Shown piece by piece: positions 16,767 through 24,045 of a stretch of DNA of 36,640 bases. The notes under the pieces were generated by a model, which worked only from the letters and a program-made list of their open reading frames with translations, was not told the origin of the DNA and searched no databases. The stretch is from Candidatus Stackebrandtia faecavium. Its GTDB lineage: Bacteria > Actinomycetota > Actinomycetes > Mycobacteriales > Micromonosporaceae. Both the position numbers and the translations under genes were made by a program. The stretch lies in contig DXIM01000119.1 in assembly GCA_019112895.1 (NCBI GenBank), positions 1 to 36,640 on the forward strand. The letters are read 5' to 3'. Every line of letters begins with the position of its first letter. Position 1 is the first letter of the stretch.

Positions 16767-16896
16767 TACACCATGGTGGTGGCTACGGCTCTCCTCCCGT
16801 GGAGCCGCAGCCCCGACTCCGGTTCTTATCCGTGTTGAACCCGAGTCCCCCCGCCCCGGCCGTTCCCCCGTGCCGCCGGGGCGGGCTTTATTTTTC
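16767..16896 (+). ncRNA. Candidate small RNA with C-rich hairpin loops (6C-like)
   Basis: A stand-alone transcript of about 130 nt is predicted between its own -10 element and a strong intrinsic terminator, with no reading frame worth calling. It holds three hairpins in a row. The first is CGGCTC/GAGCCG (16786-16791 with 16802-16807) with loop TCCTCCCGTG. The second is GACTC-c-GGTTC / GAACC-c-GAGTC (16815-16825 with 16837-16847). The third is the terminator stem, with a loop containing CCCCC. The first loop is complementary to Shine-Dalgarno sequences (GGGAGGA). C-rich loops are the hallmark of the actinobacterial 6C RNA class, but I cannot confirm the match without a covariance search. Confidence 0.6.
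16850..16896 (+). terminator. Strong intrinsic terminator
   Basis: A perfect 11-bp stem (16850-16860 with 16875-16885), a 14-nt loop with five consecutive C, and the tail CTTTATTTTT. The nearest upstream gene already has its own terminator, so this one implies a separate transcript. Confidence 0.9.
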
Positions 16897-17021
16897 TATG
16901 CACTTCGCACCATCCACCTTGGCTCTCTTCGTGCCGATAGATATCCCCAATGCGACCGTTTTCCACAGGCCCCTGAGGCAAGGCTGGATCCAAGACGCCG
17001 ACAGCCCGCAGCATTGCCGGC

Positions 17022-18014
17022 ATGATCGAAATCGAACAGCCCGAACCACCGATGATCACTCTGTCCTCACCCGCCGACCTGCTGTCGGCGGTCCCCTATC
17101 TGCTCGGCTATGCGCCATCGAACAGCCTCGTCCTGATCGGCTTGTCCGATAGAGACATCCGCATCAGCGCGTGCATTCCCCTGCCCGGATCGACCACGGA
17201 CCTGCATCGGCTGCCGATCCCGACCCAGTCGCTGGAACGCACGGAAGTCCTGGACGCGATCCTCATCGGGTACGGTCCGGCCGAAAAGGTCACCGCCAGC
17301 ATCGATCACGTGCTGAAAGTGTTGAACGAGCGGGACATCGAGATCGTCGAGGCGCTGCGCGTCACCGATGGACGATGGTGGTCGTATATATGCGAGGAGC
17401 CCAGCTGCTGCCCCGCCGAAGGAACCCGGTTCGCCCCGGAAACATCGAGTGTGCCGGCCACCATGATGTTCCACGGCCTGCAAGCCTTCGACAGCCGGGA
17501 AGAGGTGACGCGGCAGCTGGCACCAGTGCAGGGGGCGGTTCGGCGCACGGTCGAAGCCGAAACGTCGCGGCTACTCGAACACGTTCGCAGCGAACCCGGC
17601 CGGAACCAGCAGGTGGTGACACGGACCGAGGCGAAAGCGATCATGGACGAAGCCTTGACAGCCGATCGGCTACCCGGCCCGGCCGATACCGTGCGTTTGG
17701 CCGTGGCCATGTCTGAGTCGCGCATACGCGCCACAGCCCTCATGGCGGTCGACGAACGCGGAAGCGCGGGGTGTGTCCGCCTGTGGCTGTGGGTGGTCCG
17801 GCACGTCGACCCGCCGTTGCGGTCCCGAGCTGCCGCCGTCCTCGGATACGCCGCATGGCGCGACGGCCAAGGCGCGCTGGCCGCCGAGGCCGTGCGGCTG
17901 TGTCTAGCGGATTCGCCGACAGACAGGCTCGGGAGCATCGTGGAGCGTCTGCTCGACGCGGGGGTCGCCCCATGCGCCCTACCGAAACTGGGGCACATCG
18001 ATTTCTGCGACTAG
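17022..18014 (+). CDS. DUF4192 domain protein
   Basis: A 330-residue soluble protein of the actinobacterial DUF4192 family. The signature PADLLSAVPYLLG (about residues 15-27) and YAPSNSLVLIGL opens the domain, and DRDIRISACIPLP follows. The C-terminal third is helical and Ala-rich, with AVLGYAAWRDGQGALAAEA resembling a TPR-like repeat. Function is unknown. The start at 17022 follows CAGCAT-N7-ATG, a weak leaderless pattern; ATG at 17052 (MITLSSPADLL) is the alternative and would keep the whole domain. Confidence 0.85.
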   Translation: MIEIEQPEPPMITLSSPADLLSAVPYLLGYAPSNSLVLIGLSDRDIRISACIPLPGSTTDLHRLPIPTQSLERTEVLDAILIGYGPAEKVTASIDHVLKVLNERDIEIVEALRVTDGRWWSYICEEPSCCPAEGTRFAPETSSVPATMMFHGLQAFDSREEVTRQLAPVQGAVRRTVEAETSRLLEHVRSEPGRNQQVVTRTEAKAIMDEALTADRLPGPADTVRLAVAMSESRIRATALMAVDERGSAGCVRLWLWVVRHVDPPLRSRAAAVLGYAAWRDGQGALAAEAVRLCLADSPTDRLGSIVERLLDAGVAPCALPKLGHIDFCD

Positions 18015-18030
18015 CCGAACAAGAAGCCGG

Positions 18031-18837
18031 TCATACCTGGATTCGCTGCTCACCGGTGTAGATATTGCATTGACCGTTACGGATGAAACCGCCCACCGTC
18101 ATTCCCCAGCGGGCGGCGAGGTCGACGGCGAGAGTGCTCGGCGCGGACACGGCCGCGATGATCGGTATGCCCGCCATCGCCGCTTTCTGCACGATCTCGG
18201 CACCGACCCTGCCGCTGACCGCCAAGGCATGGCCACGCAATGGCAGCAGGTCTTCGCGTACTGCCCAGCCGACCACCTTGTCGACGGCGTTATGCCGACC
18301 CACGTCTTCACGGACGCACAGCATCTCGTCATCGAGGTTGAACAGCGCGGCGCCGTGCAGTCCACCGGTGCGGTCGAAGACTTTCTGGGCGGTGCGCAGC
18401 CGGTCCGGCAGCCCCAGCAGCGTCTGCGAGGACATGACAGTGAAGTCGGCGGCGATGTTGTACCGGGCCTGAGGGCCGTAGTGTTCCCACAGTGCCTCCA
18501 TGCTGCTGGCTCCACAGGCGCCGCAGGCGCTGGAGACCGTGAAGCCGCGCTGCCGTGCGGGTGCGGGCACGCGCAGTGCCACATCGAGCACGTTCAAGTC
18601 GCTGTCTGTGCAATGGCGGGCACTGCCGACATCCTCGGCACTGGTGATGACCGACTCCGCGTGCAGAAAGCCGAGGGCCAGATCGACGTCGTCGCCGGGC
18701 GTGCGCATGGTGACGGTGAACGGCTCATCGTTGAGCTGGATCTCCAAGGGTTCTTCGGCCGCCAGCGTGTCCGGCCGATGTCGGGCGCCGTGATCATCGA
18801 TGCGCAGAACCTTGCGTCGCCCAGTGACTCGTCCCAT
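18031..18837 (-). CDS. fdhD: FdhD formate dehydrogenase sulfurtransferase
   Basis: A 268-residue cytosolic protein that passes sulfur from the cysteine desulfurase to the molybdenum cofactor, needed for formate dehydrogenase activity. The loop Cys pair in SACGACG (Cys105 and Cys108) matches the essential CxxC of E. coli FdhD. DVDLALGFLHAE, DRTGGLHGAALF, DVGRHNAVDKVVG and SGRVGAEIVQKA are family motifs. It is divergent from a MobA-like gene 56 bp away, and both have TANNNT-N6 starts. No formate dehydrogenase gene is in the window. Confidence 0.96.
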   Translation of the reverse strand: MGRVTGRRKVLRIDDHGARHRPDTLAAEEPLEIQLNDEPFTVTMRTPGDDVDLALGFLHAESVITSAEDVGSARHCTDSDLNVLDVALRVPAPARQRGFTVSSACGACGASSMEALWEHYGPQARYNIAADFTVMSSQTLLGLPDRLRTAQKVFDRTGGLHGAALFNLDDEMLCVREDVGRHNAVDKVVGWAVREDLLPLRGHALAVSGRVGAEIVQKAAMAGIPIIAAVSAPSTLAVDLAARWGMTVGGFIRNGQCNIYTGEQRIQV

Positions 18838-18843
18838 GCTTCG

Positions 18844-18849
18844 ACGCTA
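18844..18849 (-). promoter_or_regulatory. -10 element of a leaderless promoter (TAGCGT)
   Basis: TAGCGT, 6 nt, then the fdhD ATG at 18837 on the minus strand. Confidence 0.55.
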
Positions 18850-18881
18850 TCGTCCCGCCGGGGCAACAGCCACACAGCCGG

Positions 18882-18887
18882 TAGGTT
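18882..18887 (+). promoter_or_regulatory. -10 element of a leaderless promoter (TAGGTT)
   Basis: TAGGTT, 6 nt, then GTG at 18894. It faces the fdhD promoter 32 bp away. Confidence 0.55.
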
Positions 18888-18893
18888 TCAGCT

Positions 18894-19502
18894 GTGACTG
18901 ACGCTCGGGAATCGTATGCGGCCGTGATCGTGGCGGGCGGTCGTGGTCGGCGGATGGCGGATGCGTCGAAGCCGCTCGTGACGGTCGGAGGCCGCACCAT
19001 TTTGCGTCGCGTCCTCGACGCCGTGCCCGGGGCGCGGCCGCGCATCGTCGTCGGCGACATCGCGCCGGCCGATGATTACCTCGTCACTGCTGAAGAACCG
19101 CCCGGCAGCGGGCCGGCTTACGCGGCCGCCGCGGGACTGGCGGAGGTGCCGGATTCGGTGCCGCTCGTGGCGGTATTGGCGGCGGATCTTCCGTTCCTCG
19201 ACGCGGATGCGATCTCCGCGCTCGCGCGTGCCCTGCGTACCGGCGAACACGACGGTGCCGTGTTGGTGGACGAGGACGGCCACAGGCAGTGGCTGTGTGG
19301 GCTGTGGCGCGCGGAGGCGTTGCGCGGCGCTGCGCAGCATGCGCGGCCGGGCAGCGGCATGCGGCATATGCTGGGACGCTTGGCGATTGCGGACGTGTTC
19401 CTCGATGGTCGCGTCGTGGCGCCCTGGTTCGATTGCGACACCCCGCAGGCGCTAGCGCTGGCGCGTCGCCTGGCGGACGAGGACCCGGACGCTGGGTCTT
19501 AG
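18894..19502 (+). CDS. mobA: MobA-like NTP transferase (molybdenum cofactor guanylyltransferase)
   Basis: A 202-residue GT-A-fold nucleotidyltransferase. The nucleotide-binding loop VIVAGGRGRRM with the following KP (SKPLVTVGG) is at about 11-33, and AADLPFLDADA holds the metal-binding Asp. Members of this branch load GMP or CMP onto molybdopterin. The divergent fdhD gene supports a role in making the bis-guanine dinucleotide cofactor of formate dehydrogenase. CTP-using (MocA-like) activity cannot be ruled out. GTG start set by TAGGTT-N6-GTG. Its stop overlaps the convergent rhomboid stop within TTAG (19499-19502). Confidence 0.85.
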   Translation: MTDARESYAAVIVAGGRGRRMADASKPLVTVGGRTILRRVLDAVPGARPRIVVGDIAPADDYLVTAEEPPGSGPAYAAAAGLAEVPDSVPLVAVLAADLPFLDADAISALARALRTGEHDGAVLVDEDGHRQWLCGLWRAEALRGAAQHARPGSGMRHMLGRLAIADVFLDGRVVAPWFDCDTPQALALARRLADEDPDAGS

Positions 19503-20404
19503 ACCATGGATCCCAGGAACATCTCATGCAGCTGTGTCGTGCGGAACAGTGTCGCGGCCGCGAAAATGACCGCGATCGCGACGAACGCGCCGATCTGGAT
19601 GGGCATGCGTTTATCGCGCGGCGAGTGGGCGAGCACGTAGCCGAGCAGTCCGCCGGTGATGAGCCCGCCGAGGTGGCCGGTCCAGCTGATGTTGGACACG
19701 ACGAAGGTCAAAACGAGGTTCAAACCGAGCAGGACGTAGACGCCCGAATTATCGCGCCCCAGCTTCTGGTTGATGAAAACCATGGCGCCGAAGAGACCGA
19801 AGATGCAGCCCGAAGCGCCTGCCGTGGCGACGTAGTTGTTGAGGTCCGCACCCGCGCCGATGTCCGCGAACAGGTAGGTGATGACCCCGCCGCCCAAGCC
19901 GCTGGCGAGGTACAGCGCGAGATATCGGCCCGGGCCGAGCTCACGTTCGAGGTAGCGGCCGATGATCCACAGGATGTACATGTTGAACGCCAGGTGGAGG
20001 ATCCCGTAGTGCAGGAACATCGACGTGACGAGGCGGTAGTACTGATTGCCGAACGCGAGCCCTGGGGCCCACAGGGCGCCCATTTGGTGGAGGAATGACT
20101 GCCCGCCGAACAGATAACCGGCGAGGTTTGCGCCCGACATGATCAGCCCGATGACGAACACGGCGACGTTGATGCCGATGAGCGTCTTGGTGACGACTCC
20201 GCTGTGCCCGCCCCGACCGCCGAGGGCGGTCCGGGCGGAGCGGACGCTTTTGTTTCCTTGGCTGACGCAGTCGGGGCATTGCCAACCGACCGAAGCCTGT
20301 TTCATGCAATCCGGACAAATCGGTCGACCGCAGCGAGCGCAAGTTACGTGAGTCTCTTTGCGCGGGTGGCGGTAGCAGACCGGCGCATCCGGATTGTCAT
20401 TCAT
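19499..20404 (-). CDS. Rhomboid-family intramembrane serine protease with zinc-finger N-terminus
   Basis: A 301-residue membrane protease. Residues 9-48 hold a B-box-like Cys/His cluster (CYRHPRKETH, CARCGRPICPDC, CPDC) likely to bind zinc in the cytosol. Six to seven helices follow from about 73. The catalytic Ser198 is in TAGASGCIFG and the His244 in SWTGHLGGL; HYGILHLAFNM supplies the oxyanion His/Asn. All catalytic residues are present, so it should be active. The start ATG at 20404 overlaps the stop of the cyclophilin gene (TGATG), which indicates translational coupling; a TTG one codon earlier is less likely. Substrate unknown. Confidence 0.93.
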   Translation of the reverse strand: MNDNPDAPVCYRHPRKETHVTCARCGRPICPDCMKQASVGWQCPDCVSQGNKSVRSARTALGGRGGHSGVVTKTLIGINVAVFVIGLIMSGANLAGYLFGGQSFLHQMGALWAPGLAFGNQYYRLVTSMFLHYGILHLAFNMYILWIIGRYLERELGPGRYLALYLASGLGGGVITYLFADIGAGADLNNYVATAGASGCIFGLFGAMVFINQKLGRDNSGVYVLLGLNLVLTFVVSNISWTGHLGGLITGGLLGYVLAHSPRDKRMPIQIGAFVAIAVIFAAATLFRTTQLHEMFLGSMV

Positions 20405-20916
20405 CAACGTTGAATGGTAACGCTCTCAATACGGATCTCATTGGTCGGCCGATCGCCGGGACCGGTCTGAGTGGAGCCGATCGTGTCGACGACCTTCTGC
20501 GAATCCGGGGCCGTGACCTCTCCGAAAATAGTGTGCTTATTGGTCAGATGCGGCTGCGCGCCGGTCGTGATGAAGAACTGGGAACCGTTGGTGCCCGGTC
20601 CTGCGTTGGCCATGCCGAGCAGGTACGGGCGGTTGAAGGCGAGCTCAGGGTGGAACTCGTCGGCGAATTTATAACCGGGGCCGCCGGTACCGGTGCCGGT
20701 CGGGTCGCCTCCCTGGATCATGAAGCCGTCGATGACGCGGTGAAAAATCGTGCCGTCGTAGTACGGTCCGGATCCTTTTTGACGGGTCTGCGGATTCGTG
20801 TATTCCCGTGTGCCTTCCGCCAGTTCCACGAAGTTCGCCACGGTCTTCGGGGCGTGGTTGTCGAACAGTTCAATCGTGATGTCACCGGCTGTGGTGTGCA
20901 AGGTCGCTGAAGTCAT
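20404..20916 (-). CDS. Peptidyl-prolyl cis-trans isomerase (cyclophilin type)
   Basis: A cytosolic cyclophilin of about 170 residues that speeds proline isomerisation during folding. [25 protein letters not shown] contains the catalytic Arg and the Gln of the active site, and [15 protein letters not shown] and HTIFGEV complete the core; there is no signal peptide. The start ATG at 20916 begins right at the domain ([17 protein letters not shown]) and follows CACCAT-N6. A longer reading from 20973 would add a Trp/Cys-rich leader that relatives lack. It is the first gene of a pair with the rhomboid protease. Confidence 0.94.
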   Translation of the reverse strand: MTSATLHTTAGDITIELFDNHAPKTVANFVELAEGTREYTNPQTRQKGSGPYYDGTIFHRVIDGFMIQGGDPTGTGTGGPGYKFADEFHPELAFNRPYLLGMANAGPGTNGSQFFITTGAQPHLTNKHTIFGEVTAPDSQKVVDTIGSTQTGPGDRPTNEIRIESVTIQR

Positions 20917-20982
20917 GCCGCAATGGTGCCATGCCGCTCGAAATGACGATAAACACCACCGCTGTTTCGGCACATACGTTGA

Positions 20983-21008
20983 GGTTTCAGTGCAGTATGT
21001 GGTGGGTA
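20983..21008 (+). promoter_or_regulatory. Sigma-B/SigF-type stress promoter (GGTTT-N16-GGGTA)
   Basis: GGTTT (20983-20987), a 16-nt spacer and GGGTA (21004-21008) match the published consensus for actinobacterial SigF/sigma-B promoters. The predicted start is near 21014-21018, leaving a short leader with the Shine-Dalgarno GGAGG at 21022. Confidence 0.65.
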
Positions 21009-21034
21009 CATCAGTTCACTGGGAGGTGAATCTC

Positions 21035-21430
21035 GTGGCAATGCTTCAACGGCGCAAACCGAAAAAGCGCGCTGACCAGATACGAGGCGACTTGAGGCAG
21101 GGGTTCGATCATTTGCGGTCGGCAACCCTTACGGCCAGAGAAGGGGTGGCGGAAAAGGCAGCCCCTCGGGTCGACAACGCCCTGACGAAGGTTGGTCTGC
21201 GTAAACGGCCGAGGCGGCGTTGGCCTTGGGTTGCGGGCGCGATAACTCTGGGTACAGCGGTCGGTGTCGGCGGAGCTTACATGTGGCGGCGGAACTGTCA
21301 GTCAGAGGCGAGCGAGGAGATGCTCGGTGAGGACCGGAAGTCCGCGGATCGCGTTTCTGACGACCTGAAGTTTGAAAAGTCTACTCTCGACTCGTCTTCG
21401 GCGCACCTGACCGGCGCTGGTATCGGCTAG
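21035..21430 (+). CDS. Small single-helix membrane protein, likely stress-induced
   Basis: A 131-residue protein. A basic, amphipathic N-terminal region (KPKKRADQIRGDLRQGFDHLRSATLTAREGV in part) is followed by a cluster of Arg, one hydrophobic segment (WPWVAGAITLGTAVGVGGAYMW, about residues 70-91), and an acidic C-terminal tail. The layout recalls YtxH/DUF883-type general stress membrane proteins but I see no diagnostic motif. The GTG at 21035 is chosen for GGGAGG with an 8-nt spacing; ATG at 21041 is the alternative. The upstream SigF-type promoter suggests induction by stress or in stationary phase. Confidence 0.75.
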   Translation: MAMLQRRKPKKRADQIRGDLRQGFDHLRSATLTAREGVAEKAAPRVDNALTKVGLRKRPRRRWPWVAGAITLGTAVGVGGAYMWRRNCQSEASEEMLGEDRKSADRVSDDLKFEKSTLDSSSAHLTGAGIG

Positions 21431-21444
21431 TCGACGCAAACGAC

Positions 21445-21476
21445 AGTGAGCCCTCGCTACTAAGCGGGGGCTCACT
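21445..21476 (+). terminator. Terminator of the small stress gene
   Basis: A 13-bp stem (21445-21457 with 21464-21476) with loop TACTAA and one mismatch that is not compensated in the plus transcript. The tail is only TCTCG. Confidence 0.7.
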
Positions 21477-21540
21477 TCTCGTATTCGGATGGTCCGCGGT
21501 GGGAATCGCTCGACTGCTTGGGGACCGAAATTTAAAGTGA

Positions 21541-21592
21541 CGCCGGGGGCACGCTCGCTGCGGGGGGGAGTCAGCGAGTGCGCCACCCGGCG
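21541..21592. repeat. Long hairpin with G7/C7 loop
   Basis: Imperfect stem of about 20 pairs (CGCCGGG with CCCGGCG at the base, CTCGCTG with CAGCGAG at the top) and an 11-nt loop: CGGGGGGGAGT on plus, ACTCCCCCCCG on minus. On the minus strand it is followed by ACTTTAAATTT, so it may be a minus-strand terminator or a C-loop RNA. Confidence 0.6.
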
Positions 21593-21690
21593 CCACATGG
21601 GGGGCGGGATAAAGTCTTTCGCTAACGCATTTCTGCGTGGCATGTAGCGATTCTTATCGTTTGGCTCGCCCGATGCAAACATTTCTTCGT

Positions 21691-21740
21691 GGCGGTTGTC
21701 CGCCATGGCGTAACTACGCCAGGTCCGTATACGGAGCGCT
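21691..21740. promoter_or_regulatory. Cluster of short perfect dyads
   Basis: GGCGG-TTGT-CCGCC (21691-21704), GGCGTA-AC-TACGCC (21707-21720), TCCGTATACGGA (21724-21735) and AGCGCT (21735-21740) lie side by side. This could be an operator array or a folded leader; no protein partner can be named. Confidence 0.5.
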
Positions 21741-21781
21741 ACCAGCGTAAATACTAAGAGTCACGCAATGTCACCGCCAGG

Positions 21782-22888
21782 TCACGATCCACTGTCGGAT
21801 ACCCGACAATCGTCGAGTGCGGCGGCAATACGCTGTACTCCTTCCGGAATTTGGTCAGTCGTAACCGCCGAATATGCGAGCCGCAAACTGTGCTGTCCGC
21901 CGTCGACGACGAAATCCGTCCCCTTCACGACGGCGACGCCCCGCTTCAAAGCGGCCGGAGCCAACTTGTCGACCGTGACGTCCTCTCCCAGATCGAGCCA
22001 CAGGAAGTAGCCGCCGTCAGGGGAAGTGCAGGTCGCATTCGGCAAGTACTTGTGCAGCGCGTCCTGCAGCACCTGCGAACGCTCCGCCAGCGCCCCCCGG
22101 ACCGTTTCGATGGAGCGTTCCAATGCACCGGACTTCGCGAACTGGTAGATCGTCGCTTGCGCCAACATGTTCGGCGCGATGTAGGTATTGGTCGCCATCT
22201 TGGCGATCTTGGCGATGAAATCGGCCGGACCGACGAGGTATCCGGTGCGCAGGCCGGGGCAGACCGTCTTGGAAAACGACGATGCGAACACGACCTTATC
22301 GGCGTCGTCCATGTTCAACAGTGTCGGCAAGTCTTCGCCGCGGAAACGGATATCGAGGTACGGGTCGTCCTCGAAGATGGTGAAGTCGTACTCCTTGGCG
22401 AGCGCGAGCAGACGCTGACGCTTCTGCAGCGACATCGTGACGCCGGCGGGGTTCTGGAAGTTCGGAATGATGTGCGCCAGTACCGGCCGCACGCCGGATT
22501 CGAGCAGGCTCTGTGCCGCGGCGACGTCGGCACCATCGGACTCGACCTTGACGGGATGCAGCTGCCCGCGTCGCTGCCGCAGCCCCAACAGGGTGCGGTC
22601 GTAGGTCGGGCGTTCCACGATGACAGGGCTGTCCGGCTTCACCAGCGCGTCAAATAGGAACGCGTCGGCCTGCATCGAGCCGTTGGTGACGAGGACCTGG
22701 TCAACGTCGACTCCGTGCTTGGCTGCGATCCATTCGCGCAGCGGCGGGTAGCCGACGGAGGTGCCGTAGCCGGCGACGCGGGCGGGATCCTCATCGAAGG
22801 CGCGTATCGCCGCGGCCTTCAACCCCTCGATATCGACGATGTCGAGACTGGGGGCGCCGCGGGAGAAAGATATGACATCACTTGACAT
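21782..22888 (-). CDS. PLP-dependent class I/II aminotransferase
   Basis: A 368-residue fold-type I aminotransferase of the branch shared by the catalytic half of MocR regulators and 2-aminoadipate/aromatic aminotransferases. GAPSLD near 11-16 contacts the substrate carboxylate, NFQNPAGV at 143-150 is the cofactor loop, DDPYLDIRF at 174-182 holds the pyridine-N Asp and Tyr, the Schiff-base Lys207 is in SSFSKTVCPGLRTGY, and LRLAY at the end supplies the substrate Arg. No DNA-binding domain is attached. The start is placed at MSSDVIS because TACCAT-N6-ATG precedes it; a 15-residue extension is open but unlikely. The amino donor is unknown. Confidence 0.93.
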   Translation of the reverse strand: MSSDVISFSRGAPSLDIVDIEGLKAAAIRAFDEDPARVAGYGTSVGYPPLREWIAAKHGVDVDQVLVTNGSMQADAFLFDALVKPDSPVIVERPTYDRTLLGLRQRRGQLHPVKVESDGADVAAAQSLLESGVRPVLAHIIPNFQNPAGVTMSLQKRQRLLALAKEYDFTIFEDDPYLDIRFRGEDLPTLLNMDDADKVVFASSFSKTVCPGLRTGYLVGPADFIAKIAKMATNTYIAPNMLAQATIYQFAKSGALERSIETVRGALAERSQVLQDALHKYLPNATCTSPDGGYFLWLDLGEDVTVDKLAPAALKRGVAVVKGTDFVVDGGQHSLRLAYSAVTTDQIPEGVQRIAAALDDCRVSDSGS

Positions 22889-22894
22889 CCCTTG

Positions 22895-22900
22895 ATGGTA
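22895..22900 (-). promoter_or_regulatory. -10 element of a leaderless promoter (TACCAT)
   Basis: TACCAT, 6 nt (CAAGGG), then the aminotransferase ATG at 22888 on the minus strand. Confidence 0.55.
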
Positions 22901-22962
22901 AGGCCGCGGCGATACGCCGTCGGCCCTTACCACCTGGTGAGAATTATCGCCTCGTTGGCGCC

Positions 22963-24045
22963 CTATTCAGCGAAAAACCCTTCGGCGACGGACAGGAAGC
23001 GGTCGTTTTGTTCCGACGTGCCGAACGAGACCCGCACCCCGTCGCCGGCGAACGGCCGCACGATGATCGCCTGCGATTCGCAGTGTTTCGCGAACTTGAC
23101 TGCGTCGTCGCGAAGCGGTAGCCACACGAAGTTCGCCTGGCTGCGCGGCGCATCGGGTACCAGCTTTTGGATCGCCGCGGTCACGCGTTCGCGCTCGGCG
23201 ACGACGAGCGCGGCGCGGCGTTTCATCTCGTCTTCGGCCGCGAGCGCCGCTAGTGCTGCCGACTGGGCGCAGGAGTTGGTGGAGAACGGTGTCACGATCT
23301 TGCGGATCGTGTCGGCGACCGTTTCAGATCCCACGAGGTAGCCGGTGCGCAGTCCCGCCATCCCCCAGGCTTTCGAGAACGTGCGAGTCGTGACCACATT
23401 GTCGCGGTCGCCGAAATCGACGAGGCCGTCGACCGCGTCTTCGTCCGTGGCGAACTCCAGGTATGCCTCGTCCAGGACGATCATGACGTCTTGCGGTACC
23501 GCGTCGATGAACGCGCGGAGCTTGTCCTTGCCGACCGAGGTGCCGGTCGGGTTGTTCGGGTTGCACACGATGACCATGCGCGTGCGCGGGCCGATAGCGG
23601 CGAGCATCGCGTCGAGGTCGTGCCCGTGCTCGGGCGTGTTCGGGACCTGCACGCTGCGGGCGCCGACGCCGGCCACGACGATCGGGTACGCCTCGAAGGA
23701 GCGCCACGAGTAGACGACCTCGTCGCCGGGGGCGCAGGTGGCCTTGACGAGATGTTCGAGCACCGCGACGGAGCCGCAGCCGGTCGCTATCCGGCCGGCA
23801 TCGACACCGAGACGTTGCGCCAGTGCCTGCCGCAACGCGACGACACCCATGTCCGGGTAGCGGTGGGTCGTCGCGGTGGCTTCCGCGACCGCCTCGGCCA
23901 CGCCAGGCAGCGGCCCGTATGGGACTTCGTTGCTGGCGAGTTTGATCGCTTCGGGCAGGCCGAGTTCGGCCGCGAGATCGGCGGGGCTCCGCCCCGGGAC
24001 ATAGGACGGTAGGGCGTCAAGGTCGGCGCGCGTCAGGCGAGGCAT
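22963..24045 (-). CDS. Histidinol-phosphate / aromatic aminotransferase (HisC-like)
   Basis: A 360-residue PLP aminotransferase of the HisC family. It carries KLASNEVPYGP (35-45), HRYPDMG at 61-67, the cofactor loop CNPNNPTGT (161-169), DEAYLEFA (192-199) and the Schiff-base Lys225 in FSKAWGMAGLRTGY. In actinobacteria this branch (Pat, HisC2) often serves phenylalanine/tyrosine, not histidine; the nearby 4-hydroxyphenylpyruvate dioxygenase, which consumes the tyrosine keto acid, would fit, but the two are in separate units. AAGGAGA precedes the ATG by about 6 nt. It overlaps the RDD gene upstream by 29 bp. Confidence 0.92.
   Translation of the reverse strand: MPRLTRADLDALPSYVPGRSPADLAAELGLPEAIKLASNEVPYGPLPGVAEAVAEATATTHRYPDMGVVALRQALAQRLGVDAGRIATGCGSVAVLEHLVKATCAPGDEVVYSWRSFEAYPIVVAGVGARSVQVPNTPEHGHDLDAMLAAIGPRTRMVIVCNPNNPTGTSVGKDKLRAFIDAVPQDVMIVLDEAYLEFATDEDAVDGLVDFGDRDNVVTTRTFSKAWGMAGLRTGYLVGSETVADTIRKIVTPFSTNSCAQSAALAALAAEDEMKRRAALVVAERERVTAAIQKLVPDAPRSQANFVWLPLRDDAVKFAKHCESQAIIVRPFAGDGVRVSFGTSEQNDRFLSVAEGFFAE

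Larger units (their letters stand above)
21477..21781. other. Structured stretch without a recognisable gene
   Basis: 305 bases downstream of both neighbours. It contains a 52-nt hairpin (21541-21592) and a cluster of short perfect dyads (21691-21740). A minus-strand frame from ATG 21706 stays open for 134 codons but has no Shine-Dalgarno, mixed third-position use and runs into the opposite gene, so I do not call it. A minus-strand TAGTAT (21751-21756) could be a -10 element. Confidence 0.5.

Noticed and set aside
16767..16850. A possible tRNA because of the GGTTC motif
   Set aside because: GGTTC here pairs with GAACC across an 11-nt loop and no acceptor or anticodon stem can be formed around it.
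16799..17152. A 117-codon plus-strand frame across the candidate sRNA terminator
   Set aside because: It crosses a strong intrinsic terminator and the start of the DUF4192 gene in another frame, and has no start signal.
21302..21706. A 134-codon minus-strand reading frame starting at ATG 21706
   Set aside because: No Shine-Dalgarno or leaderless spacing, weak third-position bias, it runs through a hairpin and terminator and into the opposite gene, and no motif is recognisable. Kept only as a possibility in the findings.
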